Shown: positions 37,881 to 45,825 of the stretch, piece by piece
How positions within the stretch are numbered: the first letter of the stretch is position 1
Layout of the letters: each line of letters opens with the position of its first letter
Assembly (NCBI GenBank): GCA_938003985.1
Contig: CALKWZ010000016.1
Coordinates: 124,001-188,000 of the forward strand
Direction: 5' to 3'
Source of the DNA: an uncultured Verrucomicrobiota bacterium
GTDB lineage: Bacteria > Verrucomicrobiota > Kiritimatiellia > CAIQIC01 > Lenti-01
Length of the DNA stretch: 64,000 bases
The notes under the pieces: model-generated
Told to the model about the DNA's origin: nothing
Seen by the model: only the letters and a program-made list of their open reading frames with translations
Database searches by the model: none
Made by a program: the position numbers and the translations under genes

Positions 37881-38891
37881 TTAGCGGATCTGGGCATCGA
37901 CCATGACGAGCGCCAAGCCGATGAGCGAGAGGGCGCCCAGGACCTTCCAATAGACGTCGACGACCTGCGTGATCCGGAAACGGGCGACGGAAATCCGGAC
38001 GAGGGTGACGGAGAAGAACAGCACGACGAACAGCTTGAAGAGGAAGAACGCGGCATTGGCGGCGGTGGCCAAATAGGGACAGCACGAAATCGCGACGAAG
38101 TCGGTCAGGTTCCACGGGAAGAACAGGGCGACGATGAGGGACGTCACGACGATGGTCTTGACGGCGAGGGAGAGGGAGAAGAGGGCGAAATTGCGGCCGG
38201 AATATTCGACGAGCAAGCCGCCGGCGATTTCGGTTTCGGCCTCGGGGGCGTCGAAGGGGATGCGGCCGAGTTCGCCGGGGACGACGAGGATCATCGTGGC
38301 GAGGAGGAGGAGAAGGCCCATGAAACCGATGGGGCCGACGAGCGTCCAGAGGGGAGTGGCGGCGAGGGTGGCGAGCGAGAAGGGGTGGTCGACGTCCGTC
38401 TGCGCGAGCTTCCACGCGAAGGCGATGACGGTGGAGGCCAGCGGCAGCTCGTAGGCGATCATGGTGACCATCTCGCGCTGGGCGCCGATGGTGGCGTAGG
38501 GCGAGCCGGAGGAAAGGCCGCCGGCGACCATGGCGAGGCCGGGAACGAGGAGGAGGTACATGATCAGGACGAGGTCGCCGTGGAGGTCCAGCACGGGCAG
38601 GCCGGGCAGGGCGGCCATGGGGATGTAGAGCAAAATGGTGATGGCGGAAGCCAGGGCCAGCAGCGGCGCGCCGTTGAAGAGCCAGGGGATGGCGTTGGCG
38701 GGCACGACGTTCTGCTTGACCAGCAACTTGGCCAGATCGATGAACGGCTGGCGGACGGGGGGGCCGATGCGCGCCTGCATGCGGGCGGCCAGGACGCGGT
38801 CGAGGCCGGTGAACCACAGTCCGGCGAAGAGGCCGAAGACGGCCATGCCGAGGGTGCCGGCGACGGTCAACAGGAGGGAGGTGGCGTTCAT
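37881..38891 (-). CDS. mbhM: Membrane-bound hydrogenase membrane anchor (MbhM/NuoH-like)
   Basis: This 336-residue protein has about eight membrane segments. NuoH-family marks include ARMQARIGPP near residue 37 and the acidic loop PGELGRIPFDAPEAETEI. It holds the peripheral arm to the membrane and is thought to link redox and ion movement. Confidence 0.93.
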   Translation of the reverse strand: MNATSLLLTVAGTLGMAVFGLFAGLWFTGLDRVLAARMQARIGPPVRQPFIDLAKLLVKQNVVPANAIPWLFNGAPLLALASAITILLYIPMAALPGLPVLDLHGDLVLIMYLLLVPGLAMVAGGLSSGSPYATIGAQREMVTMIAYELPLASTVIAFAWKLAQTDVDHPFSLATLAATPLWTLVGPIGFMGLLLLLATMILVVPGELGRIPFDAPEAETEIAGGLLVEYSGRNFALFSLSLAVKTIVVTSLIVALFFPWNLTDFVAISCCPYLATAANAAFFLFKLFVVLFFSVTLVRISVARFRITQVVDVYWKVLGALSLIGLALVMVDAQIR

Positions 38892-38898
38892 GGATTAC

Positions 38899-40149
38899 CT
38901 ATTTCGCAAGGCCGGCCTGGATGCGGCGGGTCTTTTCCACCGACAGGCGGTGCAGTTCTTCCTTGGTCACGATCTGGCGCACATCCGGCCGGACGAGGGC
39001 GACGCGGTCGGTGCAGGAGATGCAGGGGTCGATGGAGGCCGCGATGATGGGAATGTCGGCGATCTGTTCGCCTTCCATCATGGGGATCCAAGCCATGTAG
39101 TTGGAGTAGGACGAGGCCTTGACCTTCCAGGCGGCGGGCTCATCCTTGCCGGCTTCAAGGCGGACGTAGTGCATGACTTCGCCGCGGGGGGCTTCGTGGC
39201 GGCCGACGGCCTCGCCGGCGACGCCTTTGAGCTTGGCGAGCAGGACGGCGGGCTTGGGAATCGCGAGCAAGGGGCCGTCGGGCAGCATGGCCAGAAGCTG
39301 GCGGACGATGCCGATGGACTGCTTGACCTCGAGGAGGCGGGTGACGATGCGGTCGTAGACGTCGCCGCGGACTTCGCCCGTAAGGAGATCGGGGGTTTGG
39401 TATTCGATTTCGACGTCGCCGTAGGCGGCATAGGGGTGGTCGACGCGGACGTCCTTCTTGATGCCGGAGGCGCGGGCGGTGGGGCCGACGGGGCAGAGTT
39501 CGCGGGCCTCGTCGGTCGTGAGCACGCCGCAGTCGCGGCAGCGCATCTGGACGGTGGTGTCGTCGAGGAAGACGGCGGCCAGCTTGGCGTAGGCGCCTTC
39601 GAAGAACTTCATCGATTCCTCGATGCGGGGGAACTGGTCGGGGACGATGTCGCGGCGGACGCCGCCGATCTGGATGATGGCGTAGTGGACCCGGTTGCCG
39701 GTCAGGTATTCCAGCAGGTCCATGACGTTTTCGCGGACGCGCCAGGCGAGATAGAAGGCGGAATCGAAGCCGAGTTCATGGGCGGCGACGCCGGCCCAGA
39801 GGAGGTGGGAATGGATGCGCTCGAGTTCGCCCACGATGGAGCGGATGTAATGGGCGCGGTTGGGGACCTGGATCTGCGCGATCTGCTCGACGGCGCGGGA
39901 AAAGGAAATGGAGTGGGTGATGCCGCAGATGCCGCAGATGCGCTCGGCGAGATACATGGTCTGGATGCAATTCCGGCGCATGCCCATCCATTCGACGCCG
40001 CGATGGGCCATGCCGGGGACGAAATCGGCTTTGCGGATCCGTTCGCCCTCGATGTCGAGGGAGAACATGACCGGTTCCTTGAGCGCGGGGTGCGCGGGGC
40101 CGATCTGGGTGGCGTAGCCGGAGGGCTTTTTGACTTCGATGGTCTTCAT
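38899..40149 (-). CDS. mbhL: [NiFe] hydrogenase catalytic large subunit (MbhL)
   Basis: This 416-residue NuoD-like protein keeps both nickel-binding cysteine pairs: C72 and C75 in RICGICG, and C376 and C379 in DPCISCTDR. This separates it from NuoD and from MbxL-type sulfane reductases, which lack ligands, and marks it as a working group 4 hydrogenase. It should make H2 from protons with ferredoxin electrons. No maturation genes (hypA-F) are in the window. A 15-base gap separates it from mbhK. Confidence 0.95.
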   Translation of the reverse strand: MKTIEVKKPSGYATQIGPAHPALKEPVMFSLDIEGERIRKADFVPGMAHRGVEWMGMRRNCIQTMYLAERICGICGITHSISFSRAVEQIAQIQVPNRAHYIRSIVGELERIHSHLLWAGVAAHELGFDSAFYLAWRVRENVMDLLEYLTGNRVHYAIIQIGGVRRDIVPDQFPRIEESMKFFEGAYAKLAAVFLDDTTVQMRCRDCGVLTTDEARELCPVGPTARASGIKKDVRVDHPYAAYGDVEIEYQTPDLLTGEVRGDVYDRIVTRLLEVKQSIGIVRQLLAMLPDGPLLAIPKPAVLLAKLKGVAGEAVGRHEAPRGEVMHYVRLEAGKDEPAAWKVKASSYSNYMAWIPMMEGEQIADIPIIAASIDPCISCTDRVALVRPDVRQIVTKEELHRLSVEKTRRIQAGLAK

Positions 40150-40164
40150 AAATCCAAATCCTTT

Positions 40165-40773
40165 TTAGACAGGATTAACAGGATTGGCAGGATTGACCGG
40201 AGCAGGATCCGGGGGCGGGGGATTGTCGTTGAACCGGAGATTTTCGCGGCCGGTGGCCCAGAGGTCCTTGACCATGTCGGGCGGGATGCCGGTTTCGTCC
40301 TTGCGCCAGGGGTAGACGCCCGCCGGGAAGTCCTCGGGCAGGAAAAGGCGGCGGCCGTCGGGGATGTCGACGACTTCGATGCCGAGCATTTCCTGCTTTT
40401 CGCGCTCGCTGGTGAGGGCGCCGGGGATGATGCCGGTGATGGTGGGGACCTTGAGGTCGGTCTTGTCGAGGGAGACGGTGAGCGTGACGAGGACTTCCTC
40501 GTGCGGGATGCCCCAGTAGACGTGGAAGTGGTACATCAGATCGACCTGCGCCCCGGTATCGCAGAAGGCGATGACGGAGACGTGGGGATACTGGATTTCG
40601 ACGAGGCGCTTCAGGGTGGGGATCAGGGATTCGCGGGCGATCTTGAGCCAGACCTGCTTGCTCTTGCGGCCCTTGACGCCTTCGGCCCATTCGGCGCAGC
40701 GGGCGGAAACGAAGCCGGCGCCGGCGGCGGTCTGGAGGACTTCGGCGATCTGCTGGGGGGTGAGGAGGTTCAT
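40165..40773 (-). CDS. mbhK: Membrane-bound hydrogenase NuoC-like subunit (MbhK)
   Basis: This 202-residue protein matches the 30-kDa complex I subunit (about residues 40-165: FHVYWG, TLTVSLDKTD, PTITGIIPGA). The C-terminus is a Pro-rich tail with three Val/Ala-Asn-Pro triplets encoded by an exact 9-bp repeat. The ATG at 40773 overlaps the mbhJ stop; the longer upstream frame is a shadow of mbhJ. Confidence 0.9.
   Translation of the reverse strand: MNLLTPQQIAEVLQTAAGAGFVSARCAEWAEGVKGRKSKQVWLKIARESLIPTLKRLVEIQYPHVSVIAFCDTGAQVDLMYHFHVYWGIPHEEVLVTLTVSLDKTDLKVPTITGIIPGALTSEREKQEMLGIEVVDIPDGRRLFLPEDFPAGVYPWRKDETGIPPDMVKDLWATGRENLRFNDNPPPPDPAPVNPANPVNPV
40168..40194. repeat. 9-bp tandem repeat in the 3' end of mbhK
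   Basis: Three copies of AGGATT spaced exactly 9 bp (40171, 40180, 40189) encode, on the minus strand, the repeated Asn-Pro triplets at the MbhK C-terminus. The pattern resembles intergenic AGGATTAAC repeats seen in many bacteria. Confidence 0.7.
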
Positions 40774-41204
40774 GACGCGGCGTTCTCCTTGGCTTCGAGA
40801 CGGGCGAGGACCTTGACGACGCCGTCGATGATGGCTTCGGGGCGGGGGGGGCAGCCGGGGACGTACATGTCCACGGGGACGACCTGGTCGACGGGGCCGA
40901 CGAGGGTGTAGGAATCGTAGAACGCGCCGCCGGTGGTGCCGCAGGTGCCGATGCACACGACGATCTTGGGTTCGGGCATCTGCTCGTAGACGCGGCGGAG
41001 GCGGGGGGCCATCTTGCGGGTGACGGGGCCGCTGATCAGCAGGACGTCGGCGTGCCGCGGGGAGCCGACGACCTTGATGCCGAAGCGTTCGAGGTCGTAG
41101 CGGGGCGTCACGCAGGCGACGGTTTCGATTTCGCACCCGTTGCAGGACCCCGAGTTGAACAGGAAGGCCCAGAGGGATTTGCCGAGGGTTTGGGAGAGCT
41201 TCAT
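40770..41204 (-). CDS. mbhJ: [NiFe] hydrogenase small subunit (MbhJ/NuoB-like)
   Basis: This 144-residue protein carries the proximal [4Fe-4S] cluster: C21 and C24 (SCNGCE), C88 (IGTC) and C118 (PGCPPRPE). It passes electrons to MbhL. It is separated from mbhI by 70 bases that hold a heptamer repeat array, the only gap of that size inside the operon. Confidence 0.95.
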   Translation of the reverse strand: MKLSQTLGKSLWAFLFNSGSCNGCEIETVACVTPRYDLERFGIKVVGSPRHADVLLISGPVTRKMAPRLRRVYEQMPEPKIVVCIGTCGTTGGAFYDSYTLVGPVDQVVPVDMYVPGCPPRPEAIIDGVVKVLARLEAKENAAS

Positions 41205-41214
41205 TTTATTTAAA

Positions 41215-41256
41215 TCTCAATATCCAATGTCCAATCATCAAGATCCAATATCCAAT
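41215..41256. repeat. Tandem array of six 7-bp units between mbhI and mbhJ
   Basis: Six consecutive heptamers, TCTCAAT, ATCCAAT, GTCCAAT, CATCAAG, ATCCAAT and ATCCAAT, fill this AT-rich stretch (41205-41274 is otherwise non-coding). Confidence 0.7.
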
Positions 41257-41274
41257 CGAGGAATCGCTTTGCCC

Positions 41275-41616
41275 TTAGAAGACCAGGACGACGACGAGCA
41301 TGAGGGCCATGACGCCGAGGAGCCAGGCGACGTAGTCGGTGGGAATGCCGGTGTGGAGGGGGACGATGCGGGCGTAGTAGCTCTTGAGGGATTCGAGGAA
41401 GCCCCAGTAGAGGTTGGAGGCGGGCACGTGGCCGCCGCCGTTTTCGGGCTCCTCGTTGCCGGAGATGAAGGGCTTGCGGCCGACGCCCTCGCGGAAATCC
41501 TTGCGCCCGCGGGAGCGGATGGCGAGGGCGACGCCGAGGGCGACGCCGAGCGCCACCAGCCAGAGCAGCGGGTTCCAGGCGCCCGAACCGGTTTGCAGGG
41601 TTTGGAAGAGGTCCAT
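41275..41616 (-). CDS. mbhI: Small membrane subunit of the hydrogenase (MbhI position)
   Basis: This 113-residue protein has two membrane segments (about 18-33 and 94-112) joined by a polar stretch. In Pyrococcus Mbh, the gene after MbhH and before MbhJ is MbhI, a two-helix membrane subunit that bridges the antiporter and hydrogenase modules; size, topology and position agree. It starts one base after mbhH. Confidence 0.75.
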   Translation of the reverse strand: MDLFQTLQTGSGAWNPLLWLVALGVALGVALAIRSRGRKDFREGVGRKPFISGNEEPENGGGHVPASNLYWGFLESLKSYYARIVPLHTGIPTDYVAWLLGVMALMLVVVLVF

Positions 41617-41617
41617 G

Positions 41618-43192
41618 TCAGATTCCTCCGAGAATGGCGGCGATATAGCCGGCGCGATCGACGAGGGCTTCGACGGCGGGCTGGATCAGGCGGTCGACGA
41701 ACGGCTGGGGCGCGAGGCCCGCGGCGACGACGAAGACGGCGAGCAGCGCCATGCCGGCGAGCATGGGGGCGGGCACTTCGCGGACCGCGGCGAATTCCGC
41801 GCGGCGCGGGCCGAGGAACATCGAGTGGAAGACCTTCACGAACGAAGCCAGCGTCAGAATGCTGACGATCATGGCGATGATCGAAAGGAACGGGGAGAAG
41901 CGGAAGACGGATTCGTAGATGAGCAGTTTCGAGGCGAAGCCGTTGAAGGGCGGGACGCCGGCGATGGCGAGCGCGCCGATCATGAAGCAGACCATCGTCC
42001 AAGGCATGTCGTGGCCGAGGCCGCCGAGCTTGTTGAGGTTGCGGGTGCCGGCGCGGTAGAAGACGGCGCCGGCGGTGAGGAACAGCAGGCCCTTGTACAT
42101 CGCGTGGTTGATGATGTGGAACAGGCCGCCGGCCATGGCGGTCCGGCCGTATTTGGCGAGCGCGTCGGGGTTGCCGAGGACGGCGAGGCCGACGCCGACG
42201 CCGAGGAGCATGTAGCCGGTCTGCGAGACGGCGTGGTAGGCCATCAGGCGCTTCACGTCCTTCTGGGGGATGGCCATGGTGACGCCGACGAACATCGACA
42301 GCACCCCGAGGACGATCAGGAACCAGCCGAAGGTGGCCCAGCTCAGGAGCGGGCCGTAGAGGGTGAAGAGGATGCGGAAGAGGCCGTAGAGGCTGGCCTG
42401 GCTGGAAACCACGAGGAAGGCGGTGACGGAGGAGGGCGCGGTGGTGTAGGAGTCCGGCGTCCAGAAATGCATCGGGACGGCGCCGCACTTCATCGCCAGC
42501 GGCACGGCCAGCAGGACGAGCGCGAGCTTGTCGAGCGTCGTGAACTGCAGGCGGGAGGCCAGCGTGGCGAGGTTGAGGGCGTTGTACTGGCCGATCAGGA
42601 TGCCGATGGCGGTGAGCACGGCCAGCGCGCCCAGCGTGCTGAGCAGCGCGTACTTGAGGCCGGCTTCGACGGCGACGCCGTTGTCCACCCGGTAGGCGAC
42701 GAGGGCCGCGCCGGCGAGGGAGCTGATTTCGAGGAACACGAAGAAGTTGAACAGGTCGCCCGTGGAGACCATGCCGAGAACGCCCGCGATCAGCAGGAAG
42801 AGCATCGCATAGAAGGTCTCGAGGCCGGACTGGCGCGACTCGGCGGCGAGCGAATAGATCGTGATGCCGAGGGAAGACAGCGAGGCGATGACGACCATGA
42901 GCGCGCTCAGGGCGTCGATCTGGAAGACGATGCGGATGGGGATGCCGCCCGAGTCCATGGGCAAGGGCACGTGGGGCGCGGCGGCGCCGAAGACGTAGAG
43001 GACCGTGCCGGTGGCCAGCACCTTCCACGCCAGCGCGAGGCCGACGGCGGAGGTGGCCAGGGCGCCGAGCACGACCCAGGCGTTGCGGACGACGCGGCCC
43101 GCGCCGCCGACGATCGGCATCAGAAAGGCCGCGAACAGGGGAACGGCGATCAACAGCGCCGGCAAATGCCGCATGACGAAGGTGTCCATCAT
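41618..43192 (-). CDS. mbhH: Mrp-D/NuoN-like antiporter subunit (MbhH)
   Basis: This 524-residue protein of the proton-conducting antiporter family has about 14 membrane segments. Family marks include KYALLSTLG (lysine in TM region), PLAMKCGAVPMHFWTPDSY and HIINHAMYKGLLFL. It is the ion-pumping subunit. The ATG at 43192 overlaps the mbhG stop (TGATG). It is encoded directly before mbhI. Confidence 0.94.
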   Translation of the reverse strand: MMDTFVMRHLPALLIAVPLFAAFLMPIVGGAGRVVRNAWVVLGALATSAVGLALAWKVLATGTVLYVFGAAAPHVPLPMDSGGIPIRIVFQIDALSALMVVIASLSSLGITIYSLAAESRQSGLETFYAMLFLLIAGVLGMVSTGDLFNFFVFLEISSLAGAALVAYRVDNGVAVEAGLKYALLSTLGALAVLTAIGILIGQYNALNLATLASRLQFTTLDKLALVLLAVPLAMKCGAVPMHFWTPDSYTTAPSSVTAFLVVSSQASLYGLFRILFTLYGPLLSWATFGWFLIVLGVLSMFVGVTMAIPQKDVKRLMAYHAVSQTGYMLLGVGVGLAVLGNPDALAKYGRTAMAGGLFHIINHAMYKGLLFLTAGAVFYRAGTRNLNKLGGLGHDMPWTMVCFMIGALAIAGVPPFNGFASKLLIYESVFRFSPFLSIIAMIVSILTLASFVKVFHSMFLGPRRAEFAAVREVPAPMLAGMALLAVFVVAAGLAPQPFVDRLIQPAVEALVDRAGYIAAILGGI

Positions 43193-43548
43193 CAACCTTT
43201 GAGCTTCTTGATTTTCTGGATGTCGGTGGTGCCGTACTTCTTGTAGATCACCATGGCGAACGACAGCATCATGGCCGAGGTGGCCACGCCGATGACGATC
43301 GAGGTGAGCGTGAGGGCCTGCACGGTGGGCAAGGCCATCGGCCCCGCGGGGACGTTGGTGAAGATCGGCGCGACGCTGTCGTGGCGGTAGCCGGTGGCGA
43401 CGAGGAAGAGGTTCACCGCCGACTCCATCAGGGACAGGCCCATCAGGATCTTCACGACGTTGCGCTTGGACAGCATGACGGCCAAGCCGAGGACGATCAG
43501 GACGACCACGGTGAAGTAGGGCAGCGCGAGCAGGAGGCGCGAGGTCAT
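43192..43548 (-). CDS. mbhG: Mrp-C/NuoK-like subunit (MbhG)
   Basis: This 118-residue protein has three membrane segments, with the NuoK/MrpC pattern LMGLSLMESAVNLFL and an ALTLTSIVIG stretch. The ATG at 43548 overlaps the mbhF stop (ATGA). Confidence 0.9.
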   Translation of the reverse strand: MTSRLLLALPYFTVVVLIVLGLAVMLSKRNVVKILMGLSLMESAVNLFLVATGYRHDSVAPIFTNVPAGPMALPTVQALTLTSIVIGVATSAMMLSFAMVIYKKYGTTDIQKIKKLKG

Positions 43549-44015
43549 TTCTTCTTCTCCTCCTTGATGCCGGAGAGCATGTACAGCAGGATGACGGTCA
43601 GGCCGCCGAGCACTTCGATGCCGACGCCGACGTTCAGCAGCGGCAGCAGGCCGGCGGTGTTGAGGTCCCCGGCGTTGGGGCCGTGGGCGATGGACGTCCG
43701 GAACAGCGCGCCGTCGGGCGCGAGCCAGTTGGCCATGAACGGCCGGCCGGCGAACAGGCCGCTGAAACCGGCGCAAAGGAAGATCAGCAGGCCGGCGGCT
43801 TCGCAGACCTTCATGGCGCCCTTGCGGATGCGGCCGGTCACGTCGTCGTAGGCGCGGGCGACGAGCAGCAGCGCCGTGCCGGTGGCCATGACGGCGCCGC
43901 CCTGGAAGCCGCCGCCGGGGGTCAGGTGGCCGTGGACGACGACGTAGAGCCCGAACACGAGGCAGAACGGGAAGAACAGGTCGGCGGTGGTCCGCACGAT
44001 CTTAGTCATTTTCAT
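43545..44015 (-). CDS. mbhF: Mrp-B-like subunit (MbhF)
   Basis: This 156-residue protein is the MnhB domain, with HGHLTPGGGFQGGAV as its signature and four membrane segments. AAGGAGGG precedes the ATG at 44015. It overlaps the end of mbhE by 14 bases. Confidence 0.92.
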   Translation of the reverse strand: MKMTKIVRTTADLFFPFCLVFGLYVVVHGHLTPGGGFQGGAVMATGTALLLVARAYDDVTGRIRKGAMKVCEAAGLLIFLCAGFSGLFAGRPFMANWLAPDGALFRTSIAHGPNAGDLNTAGLLPLLNVGVGIEVLGGLTVILLYMLSGIKEEKKK

Positions 44016-44286
44016 ATTCTTCGCCCTCCTTCAGCTTGCGGAACATCATGCCCACGCCGAGGACGGCGGTGAACAGGACGGTGGCCTCGCCGAGGGTGTC
44101 GAACCCGCGGAAATCGAAGACGATGGAGGTGACGACGTTGTTGGCCCCGGTCTGCGCCTGGGCATTGCGGATGAAGTAGTCGTCCATGTCCGTCCGGAGC
44201 GGGTCGCCGAAAGGCAGATCGGCGGCGAGGTACAGGAGCCCGCCGAAGAACAGCAGCAGAATGGCGCTGAACAAGACGTTGCGCAT
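44002..44286 (-). CDS. mbhE: Mrp-A C-terminal/MnhB-type small subunit (MbhE)
   Basis: This 94-residue membrane protein has two hydrophobic segments and the stretch VTSIVFDFRGFDTLGEATVL typical of the hydrogenase MbhE/Mrp-A tail. It overlaps mbhD by one base (TGATG). Confidence 0.88.
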   Translation of the reverse strand: MRNVLFSAILLLFFGGLLYLAADLPFGDPLRTDMDDYFIRNAQAQTGANNVVTSIVFDFRGFDTLGEATVLFTAVLGVGMMFRKLKEGEEYEND

Positions 44287-44540
44287 CAGTTTTTCTCCTC
44301 GTGGCGCTGGGTGCCGCGGATGGCGATGATGAAGATGGCGGTGGTCAGGCCCGCGCCGATGCCGGCTTCGGCGATGGCGACGTCGGGGGCCTGGAGCAGA
44401 TAGAACTCGAGGGAGAGCAGGAGGCTGAAGGCCGCGAACGCGAGGGCGGCGGCGAGCAGGTCCTTGAAGGAGATGATCAGCACGGCCGTGACGATCAGGC
44501 CGAGCAGGACCAGCGCTTGCAGGAGCAGGAAAGGCGTCAT
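44286..44540 (-). CDS. mbhD: DUF4040-type membrane subunit (MbhD)
   Basis: This 84-residue protein has three membrane segments and the AIAEAGIGAGLTT motif of MbhD/Mrp-A. The ATG at 44540 overlaps the mbhC stop. The longer frame upstream is a shadow of mbhC. Confidence 0.88.
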   Translation of the reverse strand: MTPFLLLQALVLLGLIVTAVLIISFKDLLAAALAFAAFSLLLSLEFYLLQAPDVAIAEAGIGAGLTTAIFIIAIRGTQRHEEKN

Positions 44541-44893
44541 GGGGCGGATTCCTCCAGTCGGTCGCAGACGGCCTGCGCGGGTTTGTGGCCGCGCTTGTGG
44601 GCGGCGCGGGCGATGGCGTGGGCGCTGGTCGCGTTGGTGAAGGCGAGCACGACCACGGCCAGCACGGTGTGCAGCGCCAAGGTCAGGTATTGCCCCTCGG
44701 GCGCCTGCCGGTATTCGCCGGCGGCGTAGAGCACGATGGCCAGCGAGGTGAAGATGGACCCGAAGGTCGTGCACTTGGTGTCGGCGTGCAGGCGGGTGTA
44801 GACGTCGGGGAAGCGCAGGATGCCGACGACGCCCAGGGCGTTGAACGCGAGGCCGACGGCCAGCGCGACCCAGATGAGGATGTCGAGGATCAC
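44537..44893 (-). CDS. mbhC: Mrp-G-like subunit (MbhC)
   Basis: This 118-residue MnhG/PhaG protein has the signature GVVGILRFPDVYTRLHA. GTG start overlapping the mbhB stop (GTGA). Confidence 0.92.
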   Translation of the reverse strand: MILDILIWVALAVGLAFNALGVVGILRFPDVYTRLHADTKCTTFGSIFTSLAIVLYAAGEYRQAPEGQYLTLALHTVLAVVVLAFTNATSAHAIARAAHKRGHKPAQAVCDRLEESAP

Positions 44894-45144
44894 AGTTCGC
44901 CTCCGAGGTATTTGGCGATGTAGAGCGTGCCGACGAACGCCAGCAGGGCGTAGATGATGGCCACGTCCACGAAGATGAACTGGCGGAAGACGACGGCCAG
45001 CACGATCATCGCGGCGACGACGAGGGTGTTGATGGCGTCCAGCGCCACGACGCGGTCGGCGGCGGTCGGGCCCTTGAAGAGCCGGACCATGGCCAGCAGC
45101 ATCAGGGCCACCAGGACCAGGGCGGTGAAGATCCAGCGTGTCAT
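44890..45144 (-). CDS. mbhB: Mrp-F-like subunit (MbhB)
   Basis: This 84-residue MnhF/PhaF protein has GPTAADRVVALDAIN and three membrane segments. The ATG at 45144 overlaps the mbhA stop; the 10 extra upstream codons are not credible. Confidence 0.92.
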   Translation of the reverse strand: MTRWIFTALVLVALMLLAMVRLFKGPTAADRVVALDAINTLVVAAMIVLAVVFRQFIFVDVAIIYALLAFVGTLYIAKYLGGEL

Positions 45145-45671
45145 TCGGCGATCCTCCTGACCCAGCGCGGGCAATCGAACAGCGCGAAGAGTTCGCGGAC
45201 CTCGATGGTTTCGCGCGCTTCCGTGCCGGCGGGGACGTTGATCATGTGGATGAACAGATCGTTGGACTCCTCATCGACGTTCACCGTGAGGGTGCCGGGG
45301 GTGAGGGTGATGGAATTGGCCATCAGCAGCGTGCCCATGTCGGTTTGCATGCCGGTCTTGACGCGGACGATGCCGGGGCGGATGCGACCGGTGATGACGC
45401 GGTAGGCGACGTCGAGGTTGGCCTTGGCCATCTCCGCGAAAAACGGGCCGACGACGTAGGCCACGGCCTGCAGCCAGCGCAGGGGGTTGGAAGCGGCGCG
45501 CCGGCGCGCGCTGGCAAAGTATTGCCGGGCGACGAAGCCCACCGCGACCGCGACCACCACGGCGACAAGGAGTTCCTGAGAGGACCAGAGCCGCAGGACG
45601 GGGCCCGAACCCGCCGTCAGCAGCAGGTAGACCGCGCCCGAAAACAGAGCCGTAACGATGAAAGACAGCAT
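45141..45671 (-). CDS. mbhA: Mrp-E-like subunit (MbhA)
   Basis: This 176-residue MnhE/PhaE protein has N-terminal membrane segments and the NSITLTPGTLTV...FIHMI motif. It is the first gene of the 14-gene operon. I see no convincing -35/-10 pair in the 154 bases upstream; a LacI-type palindrome sits 98 bases ahead. Confidence 0.93.
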   Translation of the reverse strand: MLSFIVTALFSGAVYLLLTAGSGPVLRLWSSQELLVAVVVAVAVGFVARQYFASARRRAASNPLRWLQAVAYVVGPFFAEMAKANLDVAYRVITGRIRPGIVRVKTGMQTDMGTLLMANSITLTPGTLTVNVDEESNDLFIHMINVPAGTEARETIEVRELFALFDCPRWVRRIAE

Positions 45672-45768
45672 AATGTTCCTGATTTAGGCCAAACTAGAAT
45701 GACGCTATCACCTCGATCCTCGCGCTGGCGAGCAAAACTTCGCTTTTCGACGATCGATTCCGGAGAGG

Positions 45769-45782
45769 GTAAATCGTTTTAC
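45769..45782. promoter_or_regulatory. Candidate LacI-type operator upstream of the hydrogenase operon
   Basis: GTAAATCGTTTTAC has 5-bp arms (GTAAA/TTTAC) around a TCGT centre with a central CG, the usual form of LacI-family sites. A near-identical palindrome is at 53901-53914. It lies in the 154-base gap between pfk and mbhA. Confidence 0.5.
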
Positions 45783-45825
45783 TTCCAAATCAAGCCCTTT
45801 TCGCAAAAAAGTAAGGTCGGAATCT

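Noticed and set aside
41215..41256. Heptamer array as a CRISPR
   Set aside because: Units are 7 bp with no spacers, and no cas genes are present.
41414..43246. 610-codon plus-strand frame opposite mbhH
   Set aside because: Asp/Glu/Gly/His-rich composition is the mirror of membrane-protein codons; not a real protein.
45141..45671. MrpE-MrpG genes as a stand-alone Mrp antiporter
   Set aside because: The full 14-gene order, with NuoB-, C-, D-, H- and I-like genes and intact Ni ligands, fits Mbh instead.
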